From 34-65-8 sp964516135 (lineage in GTDB: Bacteria; Pseudomonadota; Alphaproteobacteria; Sphingomonadales; Sphingomonadaceae): 64,000 bases of DNA. The position numbers and the translations under genes are program-made. Positions 1-8,542 of this stretch are shown here, piece after piece. The number at the start of each line of letters is the position of its first letter. Positions within the stretch are counted from its first letter, which is position 1. The notes below the pieces were generated by a model. That model searched no databases and had not been told where the DNA came from. It saw nothing but the letters and a program-made list of their open reading frames with translations. The stretch is from positions 1 through 64,000 of the forward strand of contig CAZEWN010000017.1 of NCBI GenBank assembly GCA_964516135.1. The letters run 5' to 3'.

Positions 1-13
1 ATCTGCCGTCAGG

Positions 14-1213
14 CTACCAAACCGTGAAAGACCCGGTTTTTGCGGGTCTCCAGCTCTCGATCTGCTGCAAGCGGCGGTCCGACTTGGAATAGGACGCATC
101 GAAATTGAGGATGACATCGTCATTCTCGTACTTGGTGTTCCAGCCGACCGCGAACGTTTCGGTATCCTTGCGGTCGTAGTCGTTGCGAACCACCGGCTGG
201 ACATTGCCAAGCGTGACCTCGTCGGGGAAGGCGCCCCCACTGGTGCTGTTGATTGTCGTGCCCGCACCCCAACCCGGGTTGAACGGGAATTCGATCCCGC
301 GCGTGGGAATACGTTCGCGATAATCCGCATAGAACACGTCGAGCGAGGAGTTCCAGTTGGCGTTCGGTTGCCATTCGACGGTGCCGAACAGGCCAAGCCG
401 ATCGAGATCGACCGATTTGGCGAACGGCTTCATCCCGCCCAGGATCGCCTGACCTGAATCATCGGGATACCCCCAGGCATTGAAGCGTTCGACCTGGCTT
501 GGGCTGGATTGCAGGGCGGCGCCCACTGCAATGCCGAGTGTATCATCGGCGAACTGGTCGACATAGGTGCCCGTGGCGCGATAGCCCCAGCCCTTGACGT
601 CCGGGTTGAGCGCGCCGTCTTCGTTGAATTCGAGCCGCCCGCTCAGGGAAATGATGCGCTCGTTCTTTGAGAGCGGCCGGATCGTGCGAAGATCGACCGT
701 GCCGGCGAGGCCCTGCCCGATCAGCCCGGCATAGGGGGTCTTGTAGACAACACCCTGGTTGATCAGTTCGGATGGATACTGGTCGTATTCCACCGCACGG
801 TTATCGCCCGAGGACACCAGTTCGCGTCCATTGAGCAGCGATGTCGAATAGTCCGGGCCCAGACCACGGACCGACAGGCTCTGCGCGCGGCCATTGAGGC
901 GCTGGACGGCAAGGCCGGGCAGGCGGCCAAGGGTTTCGGCGATCGACACGTCAGGCAGCTTGCCGATGTCTTCCGCCGAGAATGCCTCGGCGATTACCGC
1001 GCTGTTACGCTTGAGGTTAACGGCGGTTTCGAGCGCGCCGCGGAAGCCCGAGACGATGATTACGTCGGCTTCGGTATCGGCTGCCTCGGCGTCGGCCTGG
1101 TCTTGCGCGCTCGGCTCGGGCGCGTCCTGCGCCAAGGCGGCATTTGGCGCCATAGCGAGGGCCAGGGCAAGCGCGGGTGCGCTGATTCCGGTCAAAAATG
1201 TGCGATGTGCCAC
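14..1213 (-). CDS. TonB-dependent receptor, N-terminal part only (truncated)
   Basis: Outer-membrane receptor that would take up a substrate, probably an oligosaccharide, with energy from TonB. The 399 residues start at a GTG and show a signal peptide (residues 1-28, ending ALA-QD), a TonB-box-like stretch (ADVIIVSGFR), a complete plug domain (DIGKLPDVSIAETLGRLPGL; NGRAQSLSVRGLG) and only the first barrel strands. Receptors of this family usually have 800-1000 residues, so more than half the barrel is missing. The stop (TAG, bases 14-16) lies next to a small inverted repeat at the window edge. A frameshift or nonsense mutation just before the edge is likely, but an assembly fault cannot be excluded. 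It is divergent from a LacI regulator and shares an intergenic operator-like palindrome with it. Receptor identity is secure; whether the product works is not. Confidence 0.8.
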   Translation of the reverse strand: MAHRTFLTGISAPALALALAMAPNAALAQDAPEPSAQDQADAEAADTEADVIIVSGFRGALETAVNLKRNSAVIAEAFSAEDIGKLPDVSIAETLGRLPGLAVQRLNGRAQSLSVRGLGPDYSTSLLNGRELVSSGDNRAVEYDQYPSELINQGVVYKTPYAGLIGQGLAGTVDLRTIRPLSKNERIISLSGRLEFNEDGALNPDVKGWGYRATGTYVDQFADDTLGIAVGAALQSSPSQVERFNAWGYPDDSGQAILGGMKPFAKSVDLDRLGLFGTVEWQPNANWNSSLDVFYADYRERIPTRGIEFPFNPGWGAGTTINSTSGGAFPDEVTLGNVQPVVRNDYDRKDTETFAVGWNTKYENDDVILNFDASYSKSDRRLQQIESWRPAKTGSFTVW

Positions 1214-1337
1214 GTAGAAATCCTCCCAGTTTCACCGCATTATTGGCGCGGCGAATTCCAAGTGTGCGACTCCGAAGGGCAGCGCCCGATGAAGGTCGAA
1301 CCATTGTTACGGCCATGTTGGCGGCAGGCGGAAGGCC

Positions 1338-1349
1338 GTATACGTATAC
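1338..1349. promoter_or_regulatory. Operator-like palindrome GTATACGTATAC
   Basis: A perfect 12-base palindrome with a central CG, the geometry typical of LacI-family operators. It lies in the divergent region between the TonB receptor and lacI. A near copy (10 of 12 bases) sits in front of the MFS gene. This suggests that the LacI-type protein controls both units and itself. Confidence 0.6.
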
Positions 1350-1484
1350 TTGTGCAGCGCAGCATGTCGCGTTGTGTCCGATCCGCATCAGCACGTCGGC
1401 AAAGGTTTGCAGCCATCGCGTATAGCCGCCGGGGGTTTGCCATCGCCGCGCACGATCCCTATCGTGCGGGCTCTGGGAGACATC

Positions 1485-2552
1485 ATGGGGCGTAAGCCAA
1501 CCGGCCGGCCGACGAGCTTCGACATCGCCTATATGGCTGGGGTATCGCAGCCCACCGTCAGTCGCGCGCTGCGGGGGGACCGGTCAGTCAGCCAGGCGAC
1601 GCGCGCGCGGATCGAACAGATCGCCCGCGATCTCAATTATACGGTCGACAAGAACGCATCGTCGCTCAGGTCGCAGCGCGCCAATACCATCGCGCTGCTT
1701 TTTTTCGAGGATCCGACGGCCGACGATTCCAATATCAATCCCTTCTTCCTGTCGATGCTCGGATCGTTGACGCGCGAATGCGCCAACCGCGGTCTCGACC
1801 TGTTGATCTCGTTCCAGCGGATGGAGGACGACTGGCATGTCAAGTATCAGGACAGCCATCGCGCGGACGGGCTCATCCTCCTCGGATACGGTGATTACAC
1901 GATGTACGAAGGCAAACTGCGGCAGCTTACCCGGCAGGGCACACACTTCGTACGCTGGGGATCGGTACGGGACGACAACATCGGCGCGACGGTAGGATCC
2001 GACAATTTCGGTGCGGGGCGACTGGTCGGCCAGCATCTTGTCGAACTAGGGCGCGCCCGCGTGGCTTTTCTGGGCGATGCCGATGCGCGCTATCCCGAAT
2101 TCGCGGATCGCTATGCCGGTCTATGCGCGGCGCTTCGCGGCGCAGGGGTCGAGCCCGATCCGGCACTGCAGAAACACGCGCTGACGAGCGAAAAGGAAGG
2201 CTATGACGCCGCGCGCGAGTTGCTCGCTTCCGGCGCGCGGTTCGACGCCTTGTTCGCCGCCAGCGACCTGATCGCCATTGGCGCGCTGCGCGCCTTGTCC
2301 GAAGCCGGGCTCAAGGTTCCTTCCGACGTGGCGCTGGTGGGCTTCGACGACATTCCCGCCGCCAGCCACAGCAATCCGCCGCTGACCACCGTGATGCAGG
2401 ATCTGCGCGGGGCGGGCCGGGCATTGCTCGACGTGCTGCTTCATGCGATCGACCATGGCGAGGCATCGTGCCAGCAGTTGCCGACGCGACTGATCGAGCG
2501 CGAAAGCACCCTGGGCTGGCAACCCGCCGAGGCGCCACGGGTACTGTCCTGA
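1485..2552 (+). CDS. LacI-family transcriptional regulator
   Basis: Sugar-responsive DNA-binding regulator of 355 residues. The N-terminus carries a LacI helix-turn-helix (FDIAYMAGVSQPTVSRALRG, about residues 10-29) and the hinge-like stretch DLNYTVDKNASSLRSQRANT, followed by a periplasmic-binding-protein-like effector domain ending in ALVGFDDIPAASHSNPPLTTV, a classic family signature. The ATG at 1485 was chosen because it sits just before the HTH and follows a good ribosome site (GGGAGA); the frame is open further upstream but does not resemble the family. It lies between the receptor and the transporter/amylase genes and probably represses them, with a maltodextrin-like sugar as inducer (inference). 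Confidence 0.9.
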   Translation: MGRKPTGRPTSFDIAYMAGVSQPTVSRALRGDRSVSQATRARIEQIARDLNYTVDKNASSLRSQRANTIALLFFEDPTADDSNINPFFLSMLGSLTRECANRGLDLLISFQRMEDDWHVKYQDSHRADGLILLGYGDYTMYEGKLRQLTRQGTHFVRWGSVRDDNIGATVGSDNFGAGRLVGQHLVELGRARVAFLGDADARYPEFADRYAGLCAALRGAGVEPDPALQKHALTSEKEGYDAARELLASGARFDALFAASDLIAIGALRALSEAGLKVPSDVALVGFDDIPAASHSNPPLTTVMQDLRGAGRALLDVLLHAIDHGEASCQQLPTRLIERESTLGWQPAEAPRVLS

Positions 2553-2553
2553 C

Positions 2554-2565
2554 GTATTCGTATGC
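2554..2565. promoter_or_regulatory. Second operator-like site, GTATTCGTATGC
   Basis: Starts two bases after the lacI stop and lies 84 bases before the MFS start. It matches the perfect palindrome at 1338-1349 at 10 of 12 positions and keeps the central CG. It is the probable LacI-type operator for the transporter-amylase operon. Confidence 0.5.
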
Positions 2566-2648
2566 GTGTTGTCGCGCGCCGCGAATGATGCCAGCCATGC
2601 CGCTCGGGCAGTCGCGGCCGGTCAGGTGGCGCGCCGCGGGAGAGTGAC

Positions 2649-4163
2649 ATGCAGGGACGCGAGAAGCCGCGCCAGGGATGGGCCGGCCTGTTCAACATCA
2701 GCTTCGGCTTCTTCGGCATCCAGATCGGCTTCGCGCTGCAGAACGCGAACATGAGCCGCGTCTTCCAGTCGCTCGGCAGCGCGATCGACGATCTCCCCGC
2801 CTTATGGGTGGCGGCGCCGCTGACGGGCCTGCTTGTCCAGCCGATCATCGGGCACATGTCGGACAGGACCTGGCTGGGCAGACTCGGGCGGCGACGGCCT
2901 TATTTCCTCGCTGGTGCGGTAATGGCGGCGCTTTCGCTGTTTTTGATGCCACTGTCCGAAGTGCTGATCATGGCAGCGGTGCTGCTGTGGGTGCTCGATG
3001 CCAGCCTCAATGTCTCGATGGAGCCATTCCGCGCATTCGTTGGTGATATGTTACGCAAGGATCAGCACACCGCCGGATACGCAGTGCAGACCGCCTTCAT
3101 CGGCGCGGGCGCGGTTGTTGGTTCGATCGTGCCCTGGGTGATGACGCAAATGGGCGTTACGAACGTGGCACCGGGCGGGGGCATTCCCGATACCGTGCGC
3201 TACAGCTTCTGGATCGGCGGGGCGGCGTTGTTTGCCGCGGTACTGTGGACGGTACTCACCACACGAGAGTTTTCGCCCGATGACATGCGCGCGTTCGGCG
3301 ACGCAGATTCCGCTGAAGGTCTCGACCAGCCGGTCCGTGCGCTCGCGTCAAAGACCTATGCCGCTAGCGCCTTGTGGATCGCGGCCGGCGTCGCGGTGAT
3401 ATTCGCGGTGGCGGGTTTCGACCTGGAAAAGGAGGTATACCTGCTCGGCGCGTTGCTGGCAGGATATGGCCTTCTCAGCGCCGTCGCCATCTCGATGGCC
3501 AGGCAGGGCAATGTCACCGGGATGCTGACCAGCATCGTCGGCGACTTTTCGGGAATGCCGGAGATCATGAAGAAACTCGCGCTGGTCCAGTTCTTCAGCT
3601 GGTCGGCGCTGTTCATCATGTGGATCAACACCACCCCCGTGGTCACGCAATATGTCTTCGGCAGCACCGATACCGCCAGCGCCGCCTACAACGAAGGCGC
3701 CAACTGGGTGGGCTGGCTGTTCGCCGCCTACAACGCCGTCGCCGCGATTGCCGCCCTGGCGTTGCTACCCCTGCTCGCGCGCAAGCTGGGCAAGGCGAAG
3801 ACCCACGTGGTTGGGTTGTTGTGCGGGGCGGCGGGGTTTGCGAGCTTTTTCCTGATCCGCGATCCCGAACTGCTGCTGGTGGCCGAAATCGGAATCGGCA
3901 TCGCCTGGGCAAGTATCCTGGCCATGCCCTATGCCATCCTCGCGAGCAGCCTGCCTCAAGCCAAGCTTGGTATCTACATGGGTTTGTTCAACGTCTTCAT
4001 CGTGGTGCCACAGCTCCTGGTGGCGACGGTGATGGGATCGATCATGAAGGCATTCTTCCCCACAGAACCGATCTGGACGATGGCCTTCGCGGCCGGAACC
4101 CTCGTCCTGGCCGCGCTCGCCATGCTGCGCGTCCAAGTGCCCAACGAAGGAGTCGCACCATGA
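2649..4163 (+). CDS. SLC45-like MFS sugar transporter
   Basis: Inner-membrane major facilitator protein of 504 residues with about 12 hydrophobic segments. The N-terminal part (FGFFGIQIGFALQNANMSRV and PIIGHMSDRTW) resembles the bacterial maltose/sucrose-type proton symporters of the SLC45/GPH group. It would import the di- or oligosaccharides released in the periplasm by the amylase encoded next. The ATG follows GGGAGAG (2638-2644). Its stop overlaps the amylase start (ATGA), so the two are translationally coupled. Substrate is inferred from the neighbours; the transporter family is fairly certain. Confidence 0.85.
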   Translation: MQGREKPRQGWAGLFNISFGFFGIQIGFALQNANMSRVFQSLGSAIDDLPALWVAAPLTGLLVQPIIGHMSDRTWLGRLGRRRPYFLAGAVMAALSLFLMPLSEVLIMAAVLLWVLDASLNVSMEPFRAFVGDMLRKDQHTAGYAVQTAFIGAGAVVGSIVPWVMTQMGVTNVAPGGGIPDTVRYSFWIGGAALFAAVLWTVLTTREFSPDDMRAFGDADSAEGLDQPVRALASKTYAASALWIAAGVAVIFAVAGFDLEKEVYLLGALLAGYGLLSAVAISMARQGNVTGMLTSIVGDFSGMPEIMKKLALVQFFSWSALFIMWINTTPVVTQYVFGSTDTASAAYNEGANWVGWLFAAYNAVAAIAALALLPLLARKLGKAKTHVVGLLCGAAGFASFFLIRDPELLLVAEIGIGIAWASILAMPYAILASSLPQAKLGIYMGLFNVFIVVPQLLVATVMGSIMKAFFPTEPIWTMAFAAGTLVLAALAMLRVQVPNEGVAP

Positions 4164-5593
4164 AACGCTTTGCCCTCGGTCTCGCCACGGCCACGTTGCT
4201 CGCCACCGGCGCCGCCTTCGCCATGAGCGACCGGCCCGACGACGTCGCCGCCGATCGCGCGTGGGAGCCCAGAAACTATGTTGAGCTTGAAAACCCGGAA
4301 TGGTCACGTGACGCGGTGCTTTACCAGATCAACACCCGGCAGTTCACGCCCGAAGGGACGTTCAAGGCGGCTCAGGCCGAATTGCCGCGCTTGAAGGAGC
4401 TGGGCGTCGATATCCTTTGGCTTATGCCGATCCACCCGATTGGCGCCGAAAATCGCAAGGGCACGCTTGGCTCGCCTTATTCGGTCAAAGACTATTACGA
4501 CGTGAACCCCGAATTCGGCACCAAGGAGGACTTCAAGGCCTTCGTCGATGCGGCGCATGCCCAGGGCTTCAAGGTCATCCTCGATCTGGTCGCCAATCAT
4601 ACCGCGTGGGACAACCCGCTGCGCGCCGAGCATCCCGACTGGTACGAGAAGACCTGGGACGACCGGTTTCGCCCAACCCCGTGGTGGGACTGGTCCGACA
4701 TCATCGACCTCGACTGGTCCAAGCCCGGCGTGCGCCAGCATGTGGGCGAGGCAATGGAGATGTGGGTGCGCGATTACGGCGTCGACGGCTTCCGCGCCGA
4801 TGTCGCCGGTTACGTCCCGGTCGATTTCTGGGAAACCATGCGCGCCAGGCTGACCGCGATCCGGCCGGTTTTCATGCTGGGCGAGGTTCAGGAAACCGCG
4901 TTCCACAAGGGCGCGTTCGATGCGACATACGCCTGGGATTGGCACAATACGTCCAAGAATGTCGCCAAGGGCGATGCCGATGCAACCGCCTTCTACGGTT
5001 ATTACGCCGAAAACGAGAGCTTGTGGCCGCGCGAAGCCATGCGGATGACCTACATCGAGAACCATGACAGCAATGCTTGGGAAGGCACGCTGCGCGAGAA
5101 CTATGGCGCAAACCTCGAAGCGATGACCGCCCTGTCCTTCACCGGCGAGGGACTGCCGCTGGTCCACAACGGCATGGAAGCATGCAATGCCAAACGGCTG
5201 GAATTCTTCGAGAAAGACGCGATCGACTGGAGTCAGGGCAAAGATTGCGCCTATGGCGCCATGGTCATGGATCTGATCGCGTTCCGCAAGGCCAATCCGG
5301 CATTGGCGAACGGAAAGTGGGGCGCGCGAATGATCAAGGTGGACACCGATCGCCCGCGGCAGGTGTTTGCATGGGTGCGGCAGGATACCGACAACAAGGT
5401 ACTTGGCTTGTTCAACTTCACCAGCGCACCGGTTGAACTGACTTTTGCGGACGGCCTGCCGGCTGGAACGTATCGCGAATTTCGTGGCGGCACCGTGACG
5501 TTCGCATCGGGCGGCAAGACAACGGTGCCCGCCAACGGCTTTCGCCTGTTTGCTCAGTCGAGCGGTCGTTCACCGACGATGGAAAGTCCGTAA
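4160..5593 (+). CDS. GH13 alpha-amylase family glycoside hydrolase, secreted
   Basis: A 477-residue retaining alpha-glucan hydrolase. Residues 1-24 form a signal peptide, so it acts in the periplasm or outside the cell. All four GH13 regions are visible: DLVANHT (about 142-148), GFRADVA with the nucleophile Asp (about 210-216), MLGEVQE with the acid/base Glu (about 240-246) and ENHDSN (about 300-305). A C-terminal beta domain follows. The start overlaps the transporter stop by four bases and has GAAGGAG upstream. The 3' end overlaps the convergent ribB end by 40 bases. With the receptor and MFS protein it makes a simple Sus-like route: bind and import starch fragments, cut them in the periplasm, import the products. 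Subfamily and exact bond specificity cannot be read here. Confidence 0.92.
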   Translation: MKRFALGLATATLLATGAAFAMSDRPDDVAADRAWEPRNYVELENPEWSRDAVLYQINTRQFTPEGTFKAAQAELPRLKELGVDILWLMPIHPIGAENRKGTLGSPYSVKDYYDVNPEFGTKEDFKAFVDAAHAQGFKVILDLVANHTAWDNPLRAEHPDWYEKTWDDRFRPTPWWDWSDIIDLDWSKPGVRQHVGEAMEMWVRDYGVDGFRADVAGYVPVDFWETMRARLTAIRPVFMLGEVQETAFHKGAFDATYAWDWHNTSKNVAKGDADATAFYGYYAENESLWPREAMRMTYIENHDSNAWEGTLRENYGANLEAMTALSFTGEGLPLVHNGMEACNAKRLEFFEKDAIDWSQGKDCAYGAMVMDLIAFRKANPALANGKWGARMIKVDTDRPRQVFAWVRQDTDNKVLGLFNFTSAPVELTFADGLPAGTYREFRGGTVTFASGGKTTVPANGFRLFAQSSGRSPTMESP

Positions 5594-6843
5594 CCTTCCA
5601 GCGCCACCAGCGTATGCGCGGAATTGGTCAGCAGCTCCATCTCGTGCACGCCGAGACGCGCGAGGATCTGCGCGCCGACGCCGTAATCCCGCAATGTATC
5701 CATGCCCGATGAATCCTCGCCTTTCAGGCGCTTGATGTTGTCGGATATGAAGGCAGTGTTCGGCTGGGGGATCATCACGATCACCCCCGCGCCTTCTTCG
5801 CCGATCACTTCCATCGATCGTTCCAGGATACGATCTCCGGGTCCTTGGCGACCGAAAAGATCGTTGAAGATCGACAGCGCATGCATCCGCACCAGCGTGG
5901 GGCGTTCGGGATCGACATGCCCCTTTTGCAGAACGATCTGCTCGGTATTGGTGGCCTTGTTGTAAAACGCGATCGCGCGCCATTCGCCGCCCCAGCGACT
6001 GATGAAGCGCGCCTCGTTGCGAATTTCCGCCATGTTGTCATGCCGCAGGCGATAGGCAATTAGGTCGCGGATCGTGCCGATCTTGAGCTCGTGCCGGCGC
6101 GCGAACGCAATCAGGTCGTCGAGGCGCGCCATGCTGCCATCCTCGTTCATGATCTCGCATATGACGCCCGAGGGGTTGAGACCAGCGAGCCGGGATATGT
6201 CAACCGCCGCTTCGGTATGCCCCGCGCGAACTAGAACGCCGCCATCGCGGGCCACCAGCGGGAATACATGCCCGGGCGTGACGATGTCCTCCGCGGTCTT
6301 GCTGGCGTCGATTGCCACGCTGATCGTGCGCGCCCGGTCGGCCGCGCTGATGCCGGTCGTCACTCCCTCGCGCGCCTCGATGCTGGTTGTAAATGCCGTC
6401 TCGTGCCGCGTGCGGTTGTTGCGGCTCATCAATTCAAGCTGCAACTGATCGCAGCGCGCTTTGGCCATTGCGAGGCAGATCAGGCCCTTGCCGTGAGTGG
6501 CCATGAAATTCACCGCCGCCGGGGTCGCCATCTGCGCGGGAATGACGAGATCGCCCTCGTTCTCCCGATCTTCGTCGTCGACGAGCACGAACATCCGCCC
6601 ATTGCGGGCTTCGTCGATGATCTCCTCGATACTGGCGAGCACCGGACGATCGTCGTTGGCGATGAAAAAGGCCTCGAGCTTGCCCAACGTATCGGCCGTC
6701 GGGTTCCAGCTGTCATCGGTGCAGTCGCGCAGGGAATTGGCATGCAGCCCGGCGGCGCGCGCGATTCCGGCGCGCGACATCCCCGCATCATCAATGAGCT
6801 GGCGGATGCGGTGGCGGGCGGACTGCTGGCTAAGTGTGCTCAT
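5554..6843 (-). CDS. ribB: 3,4-dihydroxy-2-butanone 4-phosphate synthase with degenerate GTP cyclohydrolase II domain
   Basis: Makes the four-carbon unit of riboflavin from ribulose 5-phosphate. The 429 residues have three parts. Residues 1-60 look like a small helix-turn-helix (MSRAGIARAAGLHANSLRD). Residues about 70-265 are the DHBP synthase domain with FVLVDDEDRENEGDL and DIVTPGHVFPL. The C-terminal part follows the RibA fold (ending MELLTNSAHTLVALEGYGL) but lacks the zinc cysteines and the RQEGR-type motif of active GTP cyclohydrolase II. It therefore resembles the RibBX variant and should supply only RibB activity. The ATG at 6843 was preferred over an upstream in-frame start. Convergent with the amylase gene. 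Confidence 0.9.
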   Translation of the reverse strand: MSTLSQQSARHRIRQLIDDAGMSRAGIARAAGLHANSLRDCTDDSWNPTADTLGKLEAFFIANDDRPVLASIEEIIDEARNGRMFVLVDDEDRENEGDLVIPAQMATPAAVNFMATHGKGLICLAMAKARCDQLQLELMSRNNRTRHETAFTTSIEAREGVTTGISAADRARTISVAIDASKTAEDIVTPGHVFPLVARDGGVLVRAGHTEAAVDISRLAGLNPSGVICEIMNEDGSMARLDDLIAFARRHELKIGTIRDLIAYRLRHDNMAEIRNEARFISRWGGEWRAIAFYNKATNTEQIVLQKGHVDPERPTLVRMHALSIFNDLFGRQGPGDRILERSMEVIGEEGAGVIVMIPQPNTAFISDNIKRLKGEDSSGMDTLRDYGVGAQILARLGVHEMELLTNSAHTLVALEGYGLSIVGERPLD

Positions 6844-6903
6844 GCAATTCGCTTTATCGCATACGATGTGATGCGACAATAGCCACTTCACACCAGAATG
6901 TGA

Positions 6904-7671
6904 TCAGTCAACTAAGCTGAGTGATTCCCCGATGTGCAGGGCGCCCTCGCCATAAAGATAATCCGCACGAAAATCGCCGTACGCCTCCAGCGCCGCACGA
7001 TCAGCGGCGGAAACCAGCCCGCGGCGGAATTCGGCGATGCCGCCGCGTCGCAATTCGCTCAATGCGCGGTTCATGTGGATCGCGGTCGTCCCGCACATGT
7101 CCGCCAGGTCCGCCTGCGTCAATGGCGTGCGAAATCCGTTGGCGCGGGCCAAACCTACCATGTCAAGACGACACCAGATCTCACTGAACAAGTGGGCAAC
7201 GCGGCGCGCGGCCTTGAGCTGGCCCAATTTGAGTGTCCACTGGCGATGGATCGCCGCATCCAGCAACGTGGAAAACCAGAATAGCCGCGACAGGTGAGGC
7301 TCCGACCGCATGAGATCGCGCAGCCGGTCGTGCGATACATAGCCCACACGTGTCGGCCCCACCGTGATGAGATCATGGTCGAGCCGTTTCAAGGCGAAAG
7401 CATGCAAGTCGACGAAATCGCCAGGCACCTGAATCCCGACGATGTAGCGCTGGTCGTTCTCGTAGATCGTCCGCAACATGAAGCCGTCAATCAGCATCGT
7501 GCTGCGTTCGCAAACGTCGCCACGTGACAGCAAACGATGGGGAGAGGCAAATTCCTCGGTTTCGATAATCGAGGTTTCGAGAATTTCCTTCTCGCGCTCG
7601 CCCATTGCATGTCGCAGCCGCCCCATCAGGAACCGGCCGGTCAGGGGGTAGCGCGAAATCTCAGCCTTCAT
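6904..7671 (-). CDS. Crp/Fnr-family transcriptional regulator
   Basis: Cytoplasmic regulator of up to 255 residues. It has an N-terminal cyclic-nucleotide-binding-like sensor fold (IVGIQVPGDFVDLHAF, about residues 79-94) and a C-terminal winged helix (PLTQADLADMCGTTAIHMNR, about 183-202). No Fnr-type cysteine cluster is visible, so it is not an obvious oxygen sensor. Starts at 7671 or at the second ATG (7626) are possible. It is divergent from an OmpR-type regulator; such Crp-like/response-regulator pairs may regulate the same process, but the sequence does not show which. Confidence 0.85.
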   Translation of the reverse strand: MKAEISRYPLTGRFLMGRLRHAMGEREKEILETSIIETEEFASPHRLLSRGDVCERSTMLIDGFMLRTIYENDQRYIVGIQVPGDFVDLHAFALKRLDHDLITVGPTRVGYVSHDRLRDLMRSEPHLSRLFWFSTLLDAAIHRQWTLKLGQLKAARRVAHLFSEIWCRLDMVGLARANGFRTPLTQADLADMCGTTAIHMNRALSELRRGGIAEFRRGLVSAADRAALEAYGDFRADYLYGEGALHIGESLSLVD

Positions 7672-7764
7672 TGTGCAGATCGAATGCGCCGCGATGAGTT
7701 CGGTTCCATGACATTAATATAAATTAACTTCACCACGGTGTTTCACATTTGGGCCTGCGGCGCC

Positions 7765-7782
7765 GTGTCACGTGCGCGTCAC
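7765..7782 (+). promoter_or_regulatory. Pho-box-like direct repeat GTGTCAC-n4-GCGTCAC
   Basis: Two GTCAC cores 11 bases apart lie 46 bases before the start of the OmpR-type regulator. The period equals that of PhoB/OmpR-family binding sites, so an autoregulatory site is possible. The match is short and unproven. Confidence 0.3.
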
Positions 7783-7827
7783 ATTGCGGCGGCAATCGTC
7801 GACCTCGCGAACGGGGAATCTTGCGCG

Positions 7828-8502
7828 ATGCTGCTGATCAATATTTTCCTGACTGATCCGCTGGGCGACTCGCTGGATGATTTCGTGCACGGCGACCGAC
7901 GTTTCGCCTTTTCCCGGATCGGATCGGAAGGGCCGCGGCAGCTGGTGGAAGGGCCGGCCTGGGCATTTATCGACTGGGTGATGGACGATATCGCAGGCCT
8001 GGAGATGTGTCGCCGCCTGCGTGCCGACCCCCGCACCACCGGCGCGCATGTGACCATGGTTCTGGAAACGGACGATCACGATGATCGACGCCGTGCGCTC
8101 AAGGCGGGCGCCGATGATTACATCGTCGGCCCGCTCGACCGTACCATGGTTCTCGACCGGGTCATGGCGGTGCAACTGCCGCAACATCCGCACCTGGCAT
8201 CGCGACGGCTTGAGATCGGACCGCTCACGATAGACCTTGCCGCGCTCCAGGCGCGGTGGGCGGGTCGCCCGATCGCGTTGCGCCCGAACGAGTTCCGCCT
8301 GCTGCGGTTCTTCGCGGAAAACCCCAACCGTGTGCTGTCGCGTGAAACGCTCATCGCCGGTTTGGGCAAGCAGGATCCGCCGATTGACGAGCGTACCGTC
8401 GACGTGTGGATCGGCCGCCTGCGCCGCTCGTTGATGCTTGCCGGCGCGGGCAACCCGCTGCGGACCGTCCGGTCGCTGGGGTACGTTTTCGACGTCGATT
8501 GA
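7828..8502 (+). CDS. OmpR-type winged-helix response regulator with atypical receiver
   Basis: A 224-residue DNA-binding regulator. The N-terminal half is receiver-like, with a likely phospho-acceptor Asp in AFIDWVM and the signature ALKAGADDYI. The usual acidic pair near the N-terminus is not evident (MLLINIFLTDPLG), and the conserved Lys after ADDYI is replaced (ADDYIVGPLD). The C-terminal half is a typical trans_reg_C domain (LRPNEFRLLRFFAENPNRVL; ending TVRSLGYVFDVD). The ATG at 7828, after GGGGAA, was chosen over a start 90 bases upstream because it matches the family N-terminus. No histidine kinase is adjacent, so it may be phosphorylated by a distant kinase or work without phosphorylation. 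Confidence 0.85.
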   Translation: MLLINIFLTDPLGDSLDDFVHGDRRFAFSRIGSEGPRQLVEGPAWAFIDWVMDDIAGLEMCRRLRADPRTTGAHVTMVLETDDHDDRRRALKAGADDYIVGPLDRTMVLDRVMAVQLPQHPHLASRRLEIGPLTIDLAALQARWAGRPIALRPNEFRLLRFFAENPNRVLSRETLIAGLGKQDPPIDERTVDVWIGRLRRSLMLAGAGNPLRTVRSLGYVFDVD

Positions 8503-8508
8503 AGGGGA

Positions 8509-8535
8509 GGGCGCGGCGGTCCTCCGCCGGCGCCC
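8509..8535. terminator. Bidirectional hairpin between two convergent genes
   Basis: GGGCGC-GGCGG pairs with CCGCC-GGCGCCC with one bulged base and a four-base loop. It fills the 40-base gap between the stops of the response regulator and the TonB receptor. T-runs are poor, so strength is uncertain. Confidence 0.55.
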
Positions 8536-8542
8536 GTCCTCT

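Noticed and set aside
6844..6903. Possible FMN riboswitch before ribB
   Set aside because: Only 60 bases separate ribB from the next gene and the conserved FMN-aptamer elements are not visible.
7724..7737. CtrA-like site TTAA-n6-TTAA before the response regulator
   Set aside because: The spacer is six bases instead of the seven of the CtrA consensus, and the AT-rich context makes chance likely.
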